Shown in pieces: positions 25,449 through 34,900 of a stretch of DNA of 64,000 nt. The stretch comes from Mycobacterium asiaticum (GTDB lineage Bacteria > Actinomycetota > Actinomycetes > Mycobacteriales > Mycobacteriaceae), in contig NZ_LZLQ01000098.1 of the NCBI RefSeq assembly GCF_001673315.1, positions 1-64,000 of the forward strand, given 5' to 3'. The first letter of the stretch is position 1. Each line of letters begins with the position of its first letter. Position numbers and translations under genes: made by a program. The notes under the pieces are model-generated. The model worked only from the letters and a program-made list of their open reading frames with translations, was not told the DNA's origin and searched no databases.

Positions 25449-26275
25449 CCGCGGCGATCGTCACCGGGGCGAGTCGGGGCCTGGGCCGGGCAATTGCGCT
25501 GGCCTTGGCGGCCGAGGGGGTCGGGGTGGCCGTAGCCGGCCGCACCGAAGCCGTCTGGGACGACCGGCTGCCCGGCACGATCGGCGAGACCGTCGCCGAC
25601 ATCGAGGCGGCGGGCGGGCAGGCGGTAGCAGTCCGGTCCGACCTGACCGACCGTGACGACATCGTGCGATTGGTCGATACCGCGCGAGACGCATTGGGTC
25701 CCATCACAATGCTGATCAACAACGCCGCGTTCACTGCGCCCGGCCGTCCGGGTGCTCAACCGCGCCCCAAGCAAGCCGCACAGGCCAAGCCCGGCTGGCC
25801 CGGCTTCGTCAGCACACCGCTGGCCGCCTATCGCCGCCATTTCGAGATCGCCTTGTTCGCCGCCTACGAGCTCATGCAATTGGTCGCCCCCGACATGATT
25901 GCTGCGGGTGGCGGCTCGATCGTCAACATCACCTCGGTGGCCTCGCGCCTGCCCGGAGACGGGCCCTATCCTGACCGCAGTGCCGGCGTCCTGCCCGGCT
26001 ATGGCGGATCGAAGGCAGCCCTTGAGCATCTCACCCAATGCGCCGCTTACGATCTCGCGGAATACAACGTCGCGGTGAATGCCCTCGCGCCGTCCAAGCC
26101 GATCATGACACCAGGCTTGTCGTACTACGCCCACGGCTTCGACGACGTGAGCTCGGCTGACGAATTCGCGCAAGCTGCAGTGCAATTGACGCGAGTGGAT
26201 GCGGCAACGATCACCGGGCGCACCATCGGTCACCTACAGGTGCTCGACGGCAGCTATACACCGTTCAGCCCCTAA
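25445..26275 (+). CDS. Short-chain dehydrogenase/reductase
   Basis: A 276-residue SDR: TGASRGLG (7-14), NNAA (92-95), Ser164, Tyr186 and Lys190 (YGGSK). It has an unusual proline- and alanine-rich insert at about residues 98-120 (PGRPGAQPRPKQAAQAKPGW) after the NNAA strand. It is translationally coupled to the TetR gene (ATGA overlap). I do not recall it at this place in H37Rv; it forms, with the HNH gene that abuts it, a two-gene insertion between the Rv3167c-like and Rv3166c-like genes. Confidence 0.9.
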   Translation: MTAAIVTGASRGLGRAIALALAAEGVGVAVAGRTEAVWDDRLPGTIGETVADIEAAGGQAVAVRSDLTDRDDIVRLVDTARDALGPITMLINNAAFTAPGRPGAQPRPKQAAQAKPGWPGFVSTPLAAYRRHFEIALFAAYELMQLVAPDMIAAGGGSIVNITSVASRLPGDGPYPDRSAGVLPGYGGSKAALEHLTQCAAYDLAEYNVAVNALAPSKPIMTPGLSYYAHGFDDVSSADEFAQAAVQLTRVDAATITGRTIGHLQVLDGSYTPFSP

Positions 26276-27562
26276 TCAGGCGGCGTGGCGGTCGATCAGT
26301 GTGATGCCGACGATGGTTTCGATTTCGCTGATGTCGACTCTGGGGTGGCCCGGTAAAGGTGGTGCGGTGGACCGGTAGCGGGCGCCGGTCGGCGTGGTGT
26401 ACTCGGCGCTGTGCTGGCCGTCGGTGGTGGCGGTGTGGACCTGCCAGCCCGGTGCTTCTTTGGTGTAGTTGCAAAGCTCGCACTGACCTTGGCCGTTGTC
26501 GGCAGTCGTCTTGCCGCCGCGCCGCCACGGTTGCGCGTGGTCGCGGTGGCGGATGGGAGCGTCGCAGTAGGGTGTGCGGCAGGTCTGGTCGCGCAGCCCG
26601 ATGAAGGTGGCGAGTCCACGGGGAAAGGTGCGGCTGCGGGATTCCATGGCGACCAGGGCGCCGGTCGAGGGGCGGGCGTACAGGCGGCGCAGGCTCGCCC
26701 GGGAGCGCCGGTCGGTCAGCGCGTTGTTGATCATGGTCCGGGCCACCTCGGCCGGGACGGGCCCGTAGCCGTCGATCAGCGCCGGGCTGGCGTCCTGGCC
26801 GAGCAGGGCGGTATCGGAGATGACCACCTGGACCGCAACCGGGGCAGCGGCATCGGCGGGGCTACCGGTGATGCGCTCAAAAAGCGTGTCGGCCATGACC
26901 TGGCCGCGTGACCGGCCATCGAAGGTGGTGTCCGCCGTGCGGCGCAGTGCGGCATACACGCCGACGCCCTGGGCGACCGGCAGTAGAGCCGACACCCAGG
27001 TCATGGTGTCGGGGGCAGGGCGGATGGTGACGGTGCGGTCCTTTTGGGCTTTGGGGGCACGATCGACCACGGCGTGCGGGTCCATCCGGTAGGCGATCGC
27101 CTTGGCCGCGGCGGCGATCCGCTTGTCGCCCAGGCCAGCCAACCTGGCTGTATCGGCGCACAGTTCGCGGTCCAGGGCGCGCCGATCATCGACATCCAGG
27201 CAGGCGGATTCGCGCACGATCAAGGTGGCCCGCCATTCGGAGAGCGCTCCGCTTTCCAAAGCGGCCAGGGTGTGCGGCATCTCGTGGAGCAGGGCCTTCG
27301 CCAAACCGAGATGTTGCCCACCGCGTACCGGTGTATCCCGCCGCGCCAGGGCTATCTCACTACCCACTCCGCGGCAGCGTTTGTCCGCCGGCACCCCGGC
27401 CGCGACCTCGGCCGCGCGCCGGGCGGCCTCAAGCGCCGCCGCCGCCCGGGCTTGACCCGCCGCGGCGGCACTTTTGACCTGTTCCAAGGCGGTGATCCGG
27501 GCGACCAACTCGGCCTCGCCGGCCCCGGCCTCGACTGCCGCCAAATCCGCTAATTCGAACAT
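26276..27562 (-). CDS. DUF222/HNH endonuclease, 13E12 repeat family
   Basis: A 428-residue protein of the mycobacterial 13E12 family: an N-terminal DUF222 region (about 1-320) and a C-terminal HNH nuclease motif with zinc-type cysteines (CRTPYCDAPIRHRDHAQPW ... CELCNY). In M. tuberculosis, REP13E12 copies are dispersed repeats and serve as attachment sites for the phiRv1 prophage. The frame is complete. I chose the ATG at 27560-27562 over a TTG ten codons upstream. It runs against its neighbours and abuts the SDR stop codon with no gap, in keeping with a recent insertion. Confidence 0.88.
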   Translation of the reverse strand: MFELADLAAVEAGAGEAELVARITALEQVKSAAAAGQARAAAALEAARRAAEVAAGVPADKRCRGVGSEIALARRDTPVRGGQHLGLAKALLHEMPHTLAALESGALSEWRATLIVRESACLDVDDRRALDRELCADTARLAGLGDKRIAAAAKAIAYRMDPHAVVDRAPKAQKDRTVTIRPAPDTMTWVSALLPVAQGVGVYAALRRTADTTFDGRSRGQVMADTLFERITGSPADAAAPVAVQVVISDTALLGQDASPALIDGYGPVPAEVARTMINNALTDRRSRASLRRLYARPSTGALVAMESRSRTFPRGLATFIGLRDQTCRTPYCDAPIRHRDHAQPWRRGGKTTADNGQGQCELCNYTKEAPGWQVHTATTDGQHSAEYTTPTGARYRSTAPPLPGHPRVDISEIETIVGITLIDRHAA

Positions 27563-27642
27563 ACGTGCGACTCTACGCTCACCCCCCGACAAGTCACCGC
27601 CGCCACTGGACCGGCGCAGGCAAGCGCCGCTAGCCTTCGGCT

Positions 27643-27669
27643 ATGAGGCGCCTGATGGCCTTCCGCTGA
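27643..27669 (+). CDS. Possible 8-codon leader peptide before the Rv3166c-like gene
   Basis: ATG AGG CGC CTG ATG GCC TTC CGC TGA encodes MRRLMAFR; its stop overlaps the downstream ATG (TGATG), allowing coupling. No clear ribosome site precedes it. A short hairpin (TAGCC/GGCTA) overlaps its start. It may be chance. Confidence 0.25.
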   Translation: MRRLMAFR

Positions 27670-28625
27670 TGTTCGACAAGCCCACGGGCCGCGTAATCGC
27701 GGTGCTCGTCCTGCTGATTGTGGGTGCAGCCGCCCTGCGCGGGTATCTGCCGCCCCACCATGGCGCGCGGCCGGCGGAGAACGGCGGAAACAACGCCGCA
27801 CTGGTGTTTCTCATCGCGGCAATCGCTGCGACCGTGGGCCTGTTGGCGTTTTCCATCGTGGCCCGGCTCCGCGACCCGCAATCGGTCGCGCCCGGTTCGA
27901 GCGATCTGTCGGAAATGCTCGGCCGGGGCCGCGGCGAACGACCCAGCTGGCGGGTGGTGTCGATAGCAATCGGGGTGGTGGTGGCCTGGCTGGCAATCGT
28001 GTTCCTGCTGTCCCGGTTGTGGGCTCCGCCAGAAGTCAATCTCGATGCGCCGCAACAATCCTCGAACTCCTCGCCCACGCCGGCGCCGGGCGGGAGCGCG
28101 CCGCCGGAACAGCACCCGCGTCAGAAGGACAGCGGTGACATGCTGGGGGACCTGCTCGCGTTCGTACCGGTGCTGCTGATGTTGTTCGCCGGGGGAGTCG
28201 TTGCGTCGCGGCGCCGACAACGCCCGGGTGCGCCGGCGGCCACCCCCGGCGATCAAATCGCCACCCCGGCAGCAGAGGACGCGTCGGAATCACTGGTGCG
28301 TGCCGCGGAAGTCGGGTTGGCCGAGATGGCCGATCTCAGCCGGCGGCCCCGCGAGGCGATCATCGCTTGTTATGCCGCGATGGAACGCGAGTTGGCGAAT
28401 GTGCCCGGCGCCGTCCCCCAGGAAGCCGACACGCCCACTGAGGTGTTGGCCCGGGCCGTCGCACACCATGCGTTGCGGGCTGATACCGCAATCGAGTTGG
28501 TGAACCTATTCGAGGAAGCCCGGTTCAGTCCGCATGTCATGAACGAGGGGCATCGCGAGACGGCGGTGCGGGTGCTGGAGTTGGTCCTCGACGAGATCGC
28601 GCCGCGCTCGAGTGAGGCGGTATGA
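27669..28625 (+). CDS. DUF4129-type membrane protein, Rv3166c-like
   Basis: A 318-residue membrane protein: segments near residues 7-25, 43-63, 100-120 and 155-175. A proline-rich, probably extracytoplasmic stretch lies between the third and fourth (about 128-150). A cytoplasmic C-terminal domain of the DUF4129 type (REAIIACYAAMERELA, PTEVLARAV, VNLFEEARFSPH) follows. In many bacteria such proteins are encoded with a MoxR ATPase and DUF58 protein in envelope-related operons, as here. I chose the ATG at 27669; no strong ribosome site is seen. It overlaps the next gene by four bases. Confidence 0.85.
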   Translation: MFDKPTGRVIAVLVLLIVGAAALRGYLPPHHGARPAENGGNNAALVFLIAAIAATVGLLAFSIVARLRDPQSVAPGSSDLSEMLGRGRGERPSWRVVSIAIGVVVAWLAIVFLLSRLWAPPEVNLDAPQQSSNSSPTPAPGGSAPPEQHPRQKDSGDMLGDLLAFVPVLLMLFAGGVVASRRRQRPGAPAATPGDQIATPAAEDASESLVRAAEVGLAEMADLSRRPREAIIACYAAMERELANVPGAVPQEADTPTEVLARAVAHHALRADTAIELVNLFEEARFSPHVMNEGHRETAVRVLELVLDEIAPRSSEAV

Positions 28626-29104
28626 AAAGGCTTATCGTCCTGGGCATTCTGCTCATCATCTGCATGGAAGTGCTGGCACTAGTCCTGCACGATCGGCGAT
28701 TCGTGTTGGCCGCTGCCGGCACCTGCCTGACGTTGGTGCTGCTCAACATCCGTCGCGTGCTGGGTCATCCCAACGAGCCTGCGGCCGAACCGGATTCCGA
28801 TGATCTCGGCAATTCGCTACGGCGCTGGTTGGCCAGCACCGAGACGACGATCCGGTGGTCGGACTCGACCCGCGCCGACTGGGACCGTCATCTGCGCCCG
28901 ATGCTGGCGCGACGCTTCGAACTCACTACCGGTCAACGACAGGCCAAAGACCCGGCATCGTTCCGGGCGACCGGCGAAATGCTTTTCGGCCGCGAACTAT
29001 GGGAATGGGTTAACCCGAACAACGTCGGGTATGCCGCTGCCGACCAACCGGGCCCGGGTCGTGCAGCGCTGGAAGAAATTCTGCGGAGGTTGGAGCAGGT
29101 ATGA
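28622..29104 (+). CDS. Small membrane protein of the moxR3 operon, Rv3165c-like
   Basis: A 160-residue protein with two N-terminal membrane segments (about 4-20 and 27-44) and a soluble C-terminal part containing WDRHLRPMLARRFELTTGQRQ. Length and place match Rv3165c. No known enzymatic motif is visible. It starts at the ATGA overlap with the DUF4129-type gene and is followed by the 94-bp repeat array leading to moxR3. It is presumably an accessory subunit of the MoxR/DUF58 system. Confidence 0.85.
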   Translation: MKRLIVLGILLIICMEVLALVLHDRRFVLAAAGTCLTLVLLNIRRVLGHPNEPAAEPDSDDLGNSLRRWLASTETTIRWSDSTRADWDRHLRPMLARRFELTTGQRQAKDPASFRATGEMLFGRELWEWVNPNNVGYAAADQPGPGRAALEEILRRLEQV

Positions 29105-29198
29105 GGACACGCGACACGCGGATACAGCTAGACACGCGGATACAGCTAGACACGCGGATTCAGCTATGACGCGGATAACCGTGACGCGGACACAGCTA
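29105..29198. repeat. Tandem array of about five 15-18-bp units before moxR3
   Basis: Units: 29113-29130 and 29131-29148 are identical (GACACGCGGATACAGCTA), 29149-29166 differs by one base, 29167-29181 and 29182-29198 are shortened variants, and 29105-29112 is a partial unit. The last unit runs into the moxR3 ATG. No ribosome site is visible for moxR3 in this array. In another frame the array encodes a continuation ending in TGA that overlaps the moxR3 ATG. Confidence 0.93.
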
Positions 29199-30172
29199 TG
29201 ACGATGTCAGCCGCGACGACCACCGCCCAGTGCGAGGCGGTACTCGACGAAATCGAACGCGTCGTCGTCGGAAAGCGTGCTGCCCTCACGTTGATCCTCA
29301 CCGCAGTTCTCGCCCGGGGGCACGTGCTGATCGAGGATCTGCCGGGGCTGGGGAAGACGCTGATCGCCCGCTCCTTCGCTGCCGCCTTGGGCCTCGAATT
29401 CACCCGGGTGCAGTTCACCCCCGACTTGCTGCCGGCCGACCTGCTCGGCTCGACCATCTACGACATGCAGTCGGGACGGTTCGAGTTTCGCCGCGGCCCG
29501 ATCTTCACCAATCTGTTGCTCGCCGACGAGATCAACCGCACACCGCCCAAGACGCAGGCGGCCCTGCTGGAGGCAATGGCTGAAGGGCAGGTGAGCATCG
29601 ATGGTCAAACCCATAAGCTGCCAATGCCGTTCATCGTCCTGGCCACGGACAATCCGATCGAATACGAAGGCACCTATCCGTTGCCGGAGGCACAACTCGA
29701 CCGGTTCGCGATGCGGATGGAACTGCGCTATCTCTCTGAGGAAGACGAGACGGCAATGCTGCGGCGCCGGTTGGAACGCGGATCGGCAGAACCCACGGTC
29801 AATCAAGTGGTTGACGCGCACGACCTGCTGGCGATGCGTGAGTCAGTCGAGCAGGTATCAGTGCACGAAGATGTCCTGCATTACGTCGTGTCCCTGGCCA
29901 CCGCGACGCGGCACCATCCGCAGGTCGCCGTCGGGGCCAGTCCCCGGGCCGAACTCGACCTGGTTCAACTCGCCCGCGCCCGCGCTCTGCTACTGGGTCG
30001 CGACTATGTGATCCCCGAAGATGTCAAAGCGCTCGCCACCCCCGCGGTTGCACACCGGATCACGCTGCGTCCCGAGATGTGGGTTCGCAAGATCCAGGGT
30101 GCTGATGTGGTCGGAGAACTGTTGCGGCGGTTGCCCGTACCCCGAGCCAACGAAAAGAACAATCCCGGGTGA
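29198..30172 (+). CDS. moxR3: MoxR-family AAA+ ATPase
   Basis: A 324-residue AAA+ ATPase of the MoxR class, chaperones that mature or activate partner proteins. Walker A is LPGLGKT (48-54), Walker B is LLLADE (106-111), sensor 1 is ATDNP (149-153), with an AQLDRF segment near 165-170 and a lid domain after it. It corresponds to Rv3164c. The start is either ATG 29198 or ATG 29204; neither has a clear Shine-Dalgarno, since the preceding DNA is a tandem repeat. It overlaps the DUF58 gene by four bases. Confidence 0.95.
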   Translation: MTMSAATTTAQCEAVLDEIERVVVGKRAALTLILTAVLARGHVLIEDLPGLGKTLIARSFAAALGLEFTRVQFTPDLLPADLLGSTIYDMQSGRFEFRRGPIFTNLLLADEINRTPPKTQAALLEAMAEGQVSIDGQTHKLPMPFIVLATDNPIEYEGTYPLPEAQLDRFAMRMELRYLSEEDETAMLRRRLERGSAEPTVNQVVDAHDLLAMRESVEQVSVHEDVLHYVVSLATATRHHPQVAVGASPRAELDLVQLARARALLLGRDYVIPEDVKALATPAVAHRITLRPEMWVRKIQGADVVGELLRRLPVPRANEKNNPG

Positions 30173-31434
30173 TACAAACTCGCGACGTCAAGTTTCGCTG
30201 GCGTGCCTCGCAATTGACGTTGTCGATTGCCACCTGCGTCGGAGTCGCGTTGGCGTCCGCGGTTATTGGTGGACGCTGGCAGTTGATTGCTTTTGCGGCA
30301 CCGCTGCTCGGGGTGCTGTGTTCATTGAACTGGCAGCTGCCGGTGCCCGCCGTTCAGGTGCATGCCGAGCCCGATTCGCAACGCTGCTTCGAAGACGAGG
30401 AAGCGCGGATATCAATATGGGCCACCACCGAATCCGGTGCAGGGGCAATACAGCTCACCGTCACCGCCGTCGACGGAATGGAGATCGAAGTCCTGCAGAC
30501 AACGGCAAGCCACGCCAAAGACATTGTGGCAGTGGCGAAGCGCTGGGGCCGGTATTCCATCCAAGCTCGGGTCGACGTCCTGGCGCGGGGCGGCCTGATC
30601 CGGGGCACCGGGACCGTTGACGCCGCCGACGTCATCGTGTTTCCCCTCACGCCGCCACAGGCGACTTCCATCCCCCGAACCGAACTGCTCGATCGCCTGG
30701 GCGCCCACCTCACCCGGCATATCGGCCCCGGGGTCGAATACGCCGACATCCGTCCTTACATCCCCGGAGATCAGCTGCGCGCAGTGAACTGGGCGGTGAG
30801 CGCCCGGCGCGGCCGGCTACACGTAACGCAGCGGCTGACCGACCGCGCCGCTGACGTGGTGGTGCTGATCGACACGTATCGACAGCCCGCCGGGCCCGCG
30901 ACCCAGGCCACCGAACGCGTGGTGCGTGGCGCGGCTCAGGTGGTGCAGACAGCGTTGCGCAACGGCGACCGCGCCGGAATCGTCGCCCTCGGCGGCAACC
31001 GTCCGCGCTGGCTCGGCGCGGACATCGGCCAGCGCCAGTTCTACCGCGTGCTCGACACCGTGCTCGGCGCCGGCGATGGATACGAGAAGACCACCGGAAC
31101 GCTGGCGCCCCGCGCCGCAGTTCCGTCGGGTTCGATCGTCATCGCATTCTCGACCCTGCTCGATACCGAATTCGCGCTGGCCCTCATCGACTTACGCAAG
31201 CGCGGACACGTCGTGGTGGCGGTGGATGTTCTCGACAGCTCGCCGTTCGAGGGCGAACACGACCCGTTGGTGGGTCGGATGTGGGCGCTGCAGCGCTCCG
31301 CCATGTACCGCGACATGACAACCATCGGCGTCGACGTGCTGTCGTGGCCGTCGGAACGTTCACTCGAGCAATCGATGGGCGCCTTGCCCGACCGCCGCCG
31401 ACGCGTTCGGGGCCAGTCGCAGGGCGGAGTCTGA
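30169..31434 (+). CDS. DUF58 protein, MoxR partner (Rv3163c-like)
   Basis: A 421-residue membrane-anchored protein of the DUF58 family, the usual partner of MoxR. Two membrane segments lie near 15-55. The family motif RPYIPGDQLRAVNWAVSARR (195-214) is followed by a von Willebrand A-like domain (ADVVVLIDTYRQ, with a possible metal site) to about residue 400. It starts with GTG in a GTGA overlap with moxR3. The function in mycobacteria is not established; it is likely to act in envelope or stress processes with MoxR3. Confidence 0.92.
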   Translation: MIQTRDVKFRWRASQLTLSIATCVGVALASAVIGGRWQLIAFAAPLLGVLCSLNWQLPVPAVQVHAEPDSQRCFEDEEARISIWATTESGAGAIQLTVTAVDGMEIEVLQTTASHAKDIVAVAKRWGRYSIQARVDVLARGGLIRGTGTVDAADVIVFPLTPPQATSIPRTELLDRLGAHLTRHIGPGVEYADIRPYIPGDQLRAVNWAVSARRGRLHVTQRLTDRAADVVVLIDTYRQPAGPATQATERVVRGAAQVVQTALRNGDRAGIVALGGNRPRWLGADIGQRQFYRVLDTVLGAGDGYEKTTGTLAPRAAVPSGSIVIAFSTLLDTEFALALIDLRKRGHVVVAVDVLDSSPFEGEHDPLVGRMWALQRSAMYRDMTTIGVDVLSWPSERSLEQSMGALPDRRRRVRGQSQGGV

Positions 31435-31869
31435 ATGCTCATTCAATCCGGCGGGCGCGTTCTGTCACTGATGCTGGGCGTGCTGATGGTAGCGGCGGCC
31501 ACGGTCGGCCAGGGCGGGCCCGCCCTGGCGCTCGGTGCCGCCGCAATCCTCGCGGTCGGGCTGGGGACGATATATCGGCCGGCGTCAACCGTTGCGGTGT
31601 CATTGACGGCGATGACGTTGCTTTTTTCGGATGCATCGCACGTGCTGGCCGCAGTTTCCGGATTAAGTGCCGCCGGTTACCTGGCGTATCGATATGCCAT
31701 GGCTGGAGAAAATGCCTGGAACGGACCGACGACCGTGGCGGCTGTCGGGTTCACGTTCGCCGGGCTCGTCGCAACCTCATTTCCGTTACAGGTGCCTTGG
31801 CTGCCGCTGATAGCTCCGCTCGCGGTGCTGGCGATCTATGTTTTGGCCACTCGTCCGTTCATCAATTGA
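31435..31869 (+). CDS. Small membrane protein, Rv3162c-like
   Basis: A 144-residue, almost wholly hydrophobic protein with about five membrane segments (10-30, 33-50, 53-72, 95-115, 120-140) and little exposed loop. It starts directly after the DUF58 stop codon with no gap, so it is part of the moxR3 operon. The function is unknown. The TetR and dioxygenase genes (Rv3160c, Rv3161c) that I recall after this position in H37Rv are absent; a PPE gene follows. Confidence 0.82.
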   Translation: MLIQSGGRVLSLMLGVLMVAAATVGQGGPALALGAAAILAVGLGTIYRPASTVAVSLTAMTLLFSDASHVLAAVSGLSAAGYLAYRYAMAGENAWNGPTTVAAVGFTFAGLVATSFPLQVPWLPLIAPLAVLAIYVLATRPFIN

Positions 31870-31991
31870 CGGATCAGCAGATTATTTCTATGAGGTTGTG
31901 TCATTCGCCGGGAAACGCATGGTGACTAGTCGTACAGTCTGTGGCCGGCGGGTCTAATGCGGCCCCTGGGATTCGATAGAACGGGGAACTG

Positions 31992-34900
31992 ATGAGTTTC
32001 TTCACTCTGCCGCCAGAGATCAATTCGTTGCGGATTTTCGCCGGCGCCGGGTCGGGTCCGATGCTGCAAGCCGCGGCGGCCTGGGAGGGCCTAGCCGCCG
32101 AATTGGAGTCCGCTGCATCGTCGTTCGCCGCCGTGACGTCGGGTTTGGCGGGTCAGGCCTGGCAAGGTGCCGCTTCTGCGGCGATGGCTGCCGCAGCGGC
32201 GCCTTATGCGGGCTGGTTGAGTGCGGCCGCGGCGCGTGCGGCCGCGGCGTCGAGTTCGGCCAACGCCGTGGCGAGTGCTTTCGAGGCGGCGCAGGTAGCG
32301 ACGGTGCACCCGCTGGCGGTGGCCGCGAACCGAAACGCCTTCGTGCAGTTGGTGTTGTCAAACCTTTTCGGACAGAACGCCCCCGCGATCGCTGCCGCGG
32401 AAAGTCTGTACGAGGAATTCTGGGCTGCGGACGTAGCCGCAATGGTGGGCTACCACGGGGGAGTATCCGCGGCGGCCAAGACTTTGTCGTCCTGGGGTTC
32501 GACGTTGGCTGGATTGCCGGGGCTGGGTCAGGTGGCAAGTGCCGCCGCTGAAGCCACCTCGAGCGGGGGACTACTCGGAGGCCTCCTGGGCGGTGTCGGC
32601 GGCGGTGGTCTTGGCGGGTTGGTGGGCGGTGGCCTGGGCGGCGTCGATGCGAGCGTCGGTGGCGGGAGTTCCGGCGGTGGTCTGCTTGGTGGTGTTCTCG
32701 GTGAGGTCGGTTCGGGTCTCGGCGGACTTGTGAACGTAGGCGTCGGGGTCGGCTCGACGGTCGGTTCGATCCTCGGTGGCGTGAATTTGGGTTCGGGCCT
32801 GGGCGGACTGCCCGGGATCGGGACACTGTTGAGCCTGGCGGGGGGCTCCGGTGCCATCGGTATGACGAATCCCTTCGCGTCCGTCACTACCGGGTTGGGC
32901 AACCAGGGTCAGTGGAACCTGGGCGGCGGAAATATCGGTGACTTCAACTTGGGCAGCGGGAACTTCGGCAACCTCAACCTCGGCGGCGGCAACATTGGCA
33001 ACCTCAACCTGGGCAGCGGGAACTTCGGCTTCTTCAACCTGGGTTCTGGGAACATCGGCTACACGAACTTCGGGAGCGGAAACAATTTCGGCAACCTGAA
33101 TTTCGGTAGCGGCAACGCCTATGGCAACGGAAACTTCGGTCTCGGAAACCGCTCTGGTTCCAGCAACTTCGGCAGCGGGAACTTCGGCGGCTCCAACTTC
33201 GGCAGCGGGAATAACGGGTTCTTCAACCTGGGCAGCGGGAACATCGGCAATTCCAACATCGGGTTCGGTAACAACGGCAACCTGAACTTCGGGTTCGGCA
33301 ACAACGGCAATAACAACATCGGCTTCGGGCTGACCGGTGACAATCAGATCGGCATCGGCGCTCTCAACTCCGGTATCGGCAACCTGGGCTTCGGGAACTC
33401 CGGTAACAACAACATCGGGTTCTTCAACTCCGGGAACGGCAACGTCGGGTTCTTCAACTCTGGCGACGGCAATACCGGCTTCGGTAACGCCGGCTCGACG
33501 AACACCGGATTCTGGAACGCGGGATCGATCAACACCGGGTTCGGCAATGGTGGCAGCGAGAATTTCGGCGCCGGTAACGGCGGGTTGGGGAACTTCGGCA
33601 TCGGCAACGCTGGTTTCAACAACGCCGGCTCCGGAAACGCGGGCTCATTCAACACCGGTGACTTCAACGCCGGCGGTGCGAACTTCACCGCTGGCACCAA
33701 CACCGGCTCGTTCAACTCGGGCAACCACAACACCGGCTTCGGCAACGCCGGTGACATCAACACGGGACTGTTCAACTCGGGCAACGTCAATACCGGCTTC
33801 GGCAGTTCTGTCGACCAACCCGGCACCGTCTCCGGCTTCGGCAATACCGGTTCCGTTGTCTCTGGGTTCAACAATTCGGGAGACAACATCTCTGGTTTCC
33901 AGAACGTCGATACCTTCGGATTCGGCACCTCTGGATTCCAGAACGTCGGTTCCTCGCTCGTCGGCTTCAACAACACAGGGTTGTTCAACACCGGCATTGG
34001 CAACAGCGGGTTGGCCAATGTCGGTGTGAATCTGCTGGGCGAAAACAGCACGGGCATCGGGAACGTCCGAGACAACACCTCCGGGTTCTTCAACGCCGGG
34101 GACAACAGTTCTGGCATCGGAAATCAGGGCAACGACCAGGCCGGGTTCTTCGGCCGCGCGGCAACCCCGGCGTTCCGTTTGGACCTCGGGCCATTGGCGC
34201 CGATTGTGTCGGCTGCGGCAGCACCCGGAGCGATTTTCGCCCTGCCCGATATCAACACCGGTCTGGGTAACCAGGGTCAGTGGAACCTGGGTGGCGGTAA
34301 CCTCGGTGACTTCAACCTGGGCAGCGGCAACTTCGGCAACGTCAACTTCGGCAGCGGGAACATCGGCAACCTGAACCTGGGCAGTGGAAACTTCGGTTTC
34401 TTCAACCTCGGTTCGGGCAACAGCGGTTACACGAATTTCGGTAGCGGCAACATCGGAAACCTGAACCTGGGTTGGGGCAACAGCGGCTCGACGAACTTCG
34501 GCTTCGGGAACACCTTCGGTGACAGTAATTTTGGTGGCGGCAACCGCGGCAGCTTCAACTTCGGTAGCGGAAATGATGGCAACTTCAACCTGGGCAGCGG
34601 CAACTTCGGCAGCAACAACTTCGGGTTCGGCAATCTCGGTAGCAACAACTTCGGGTTCGGCAACCTGGGCAACAACAACATCGGCTTCGGACTCACCGGT
34701 GACAACCAGATCGGCATCGGCGCCCTGAATACCGGCACCGGAAATATCGGCTTCGGAAACTCCGGTAACAACAACATCGGTTTCTTCAACTCCGGTGATG
34801 GCAACGTCGGTTTCTTCAACGCCGGTGATGGCAACACCGGCTTCGGCAACGCCGGGTCGGTCAACTCGGGGTTCTGGAATGGAGGCTTCGCCAATACCGG

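Noticed and set aside
29105-29198. CRISPR array
   Set aside because: Units are 15-18 bp in direct contact without spacers and no cas gene is near.
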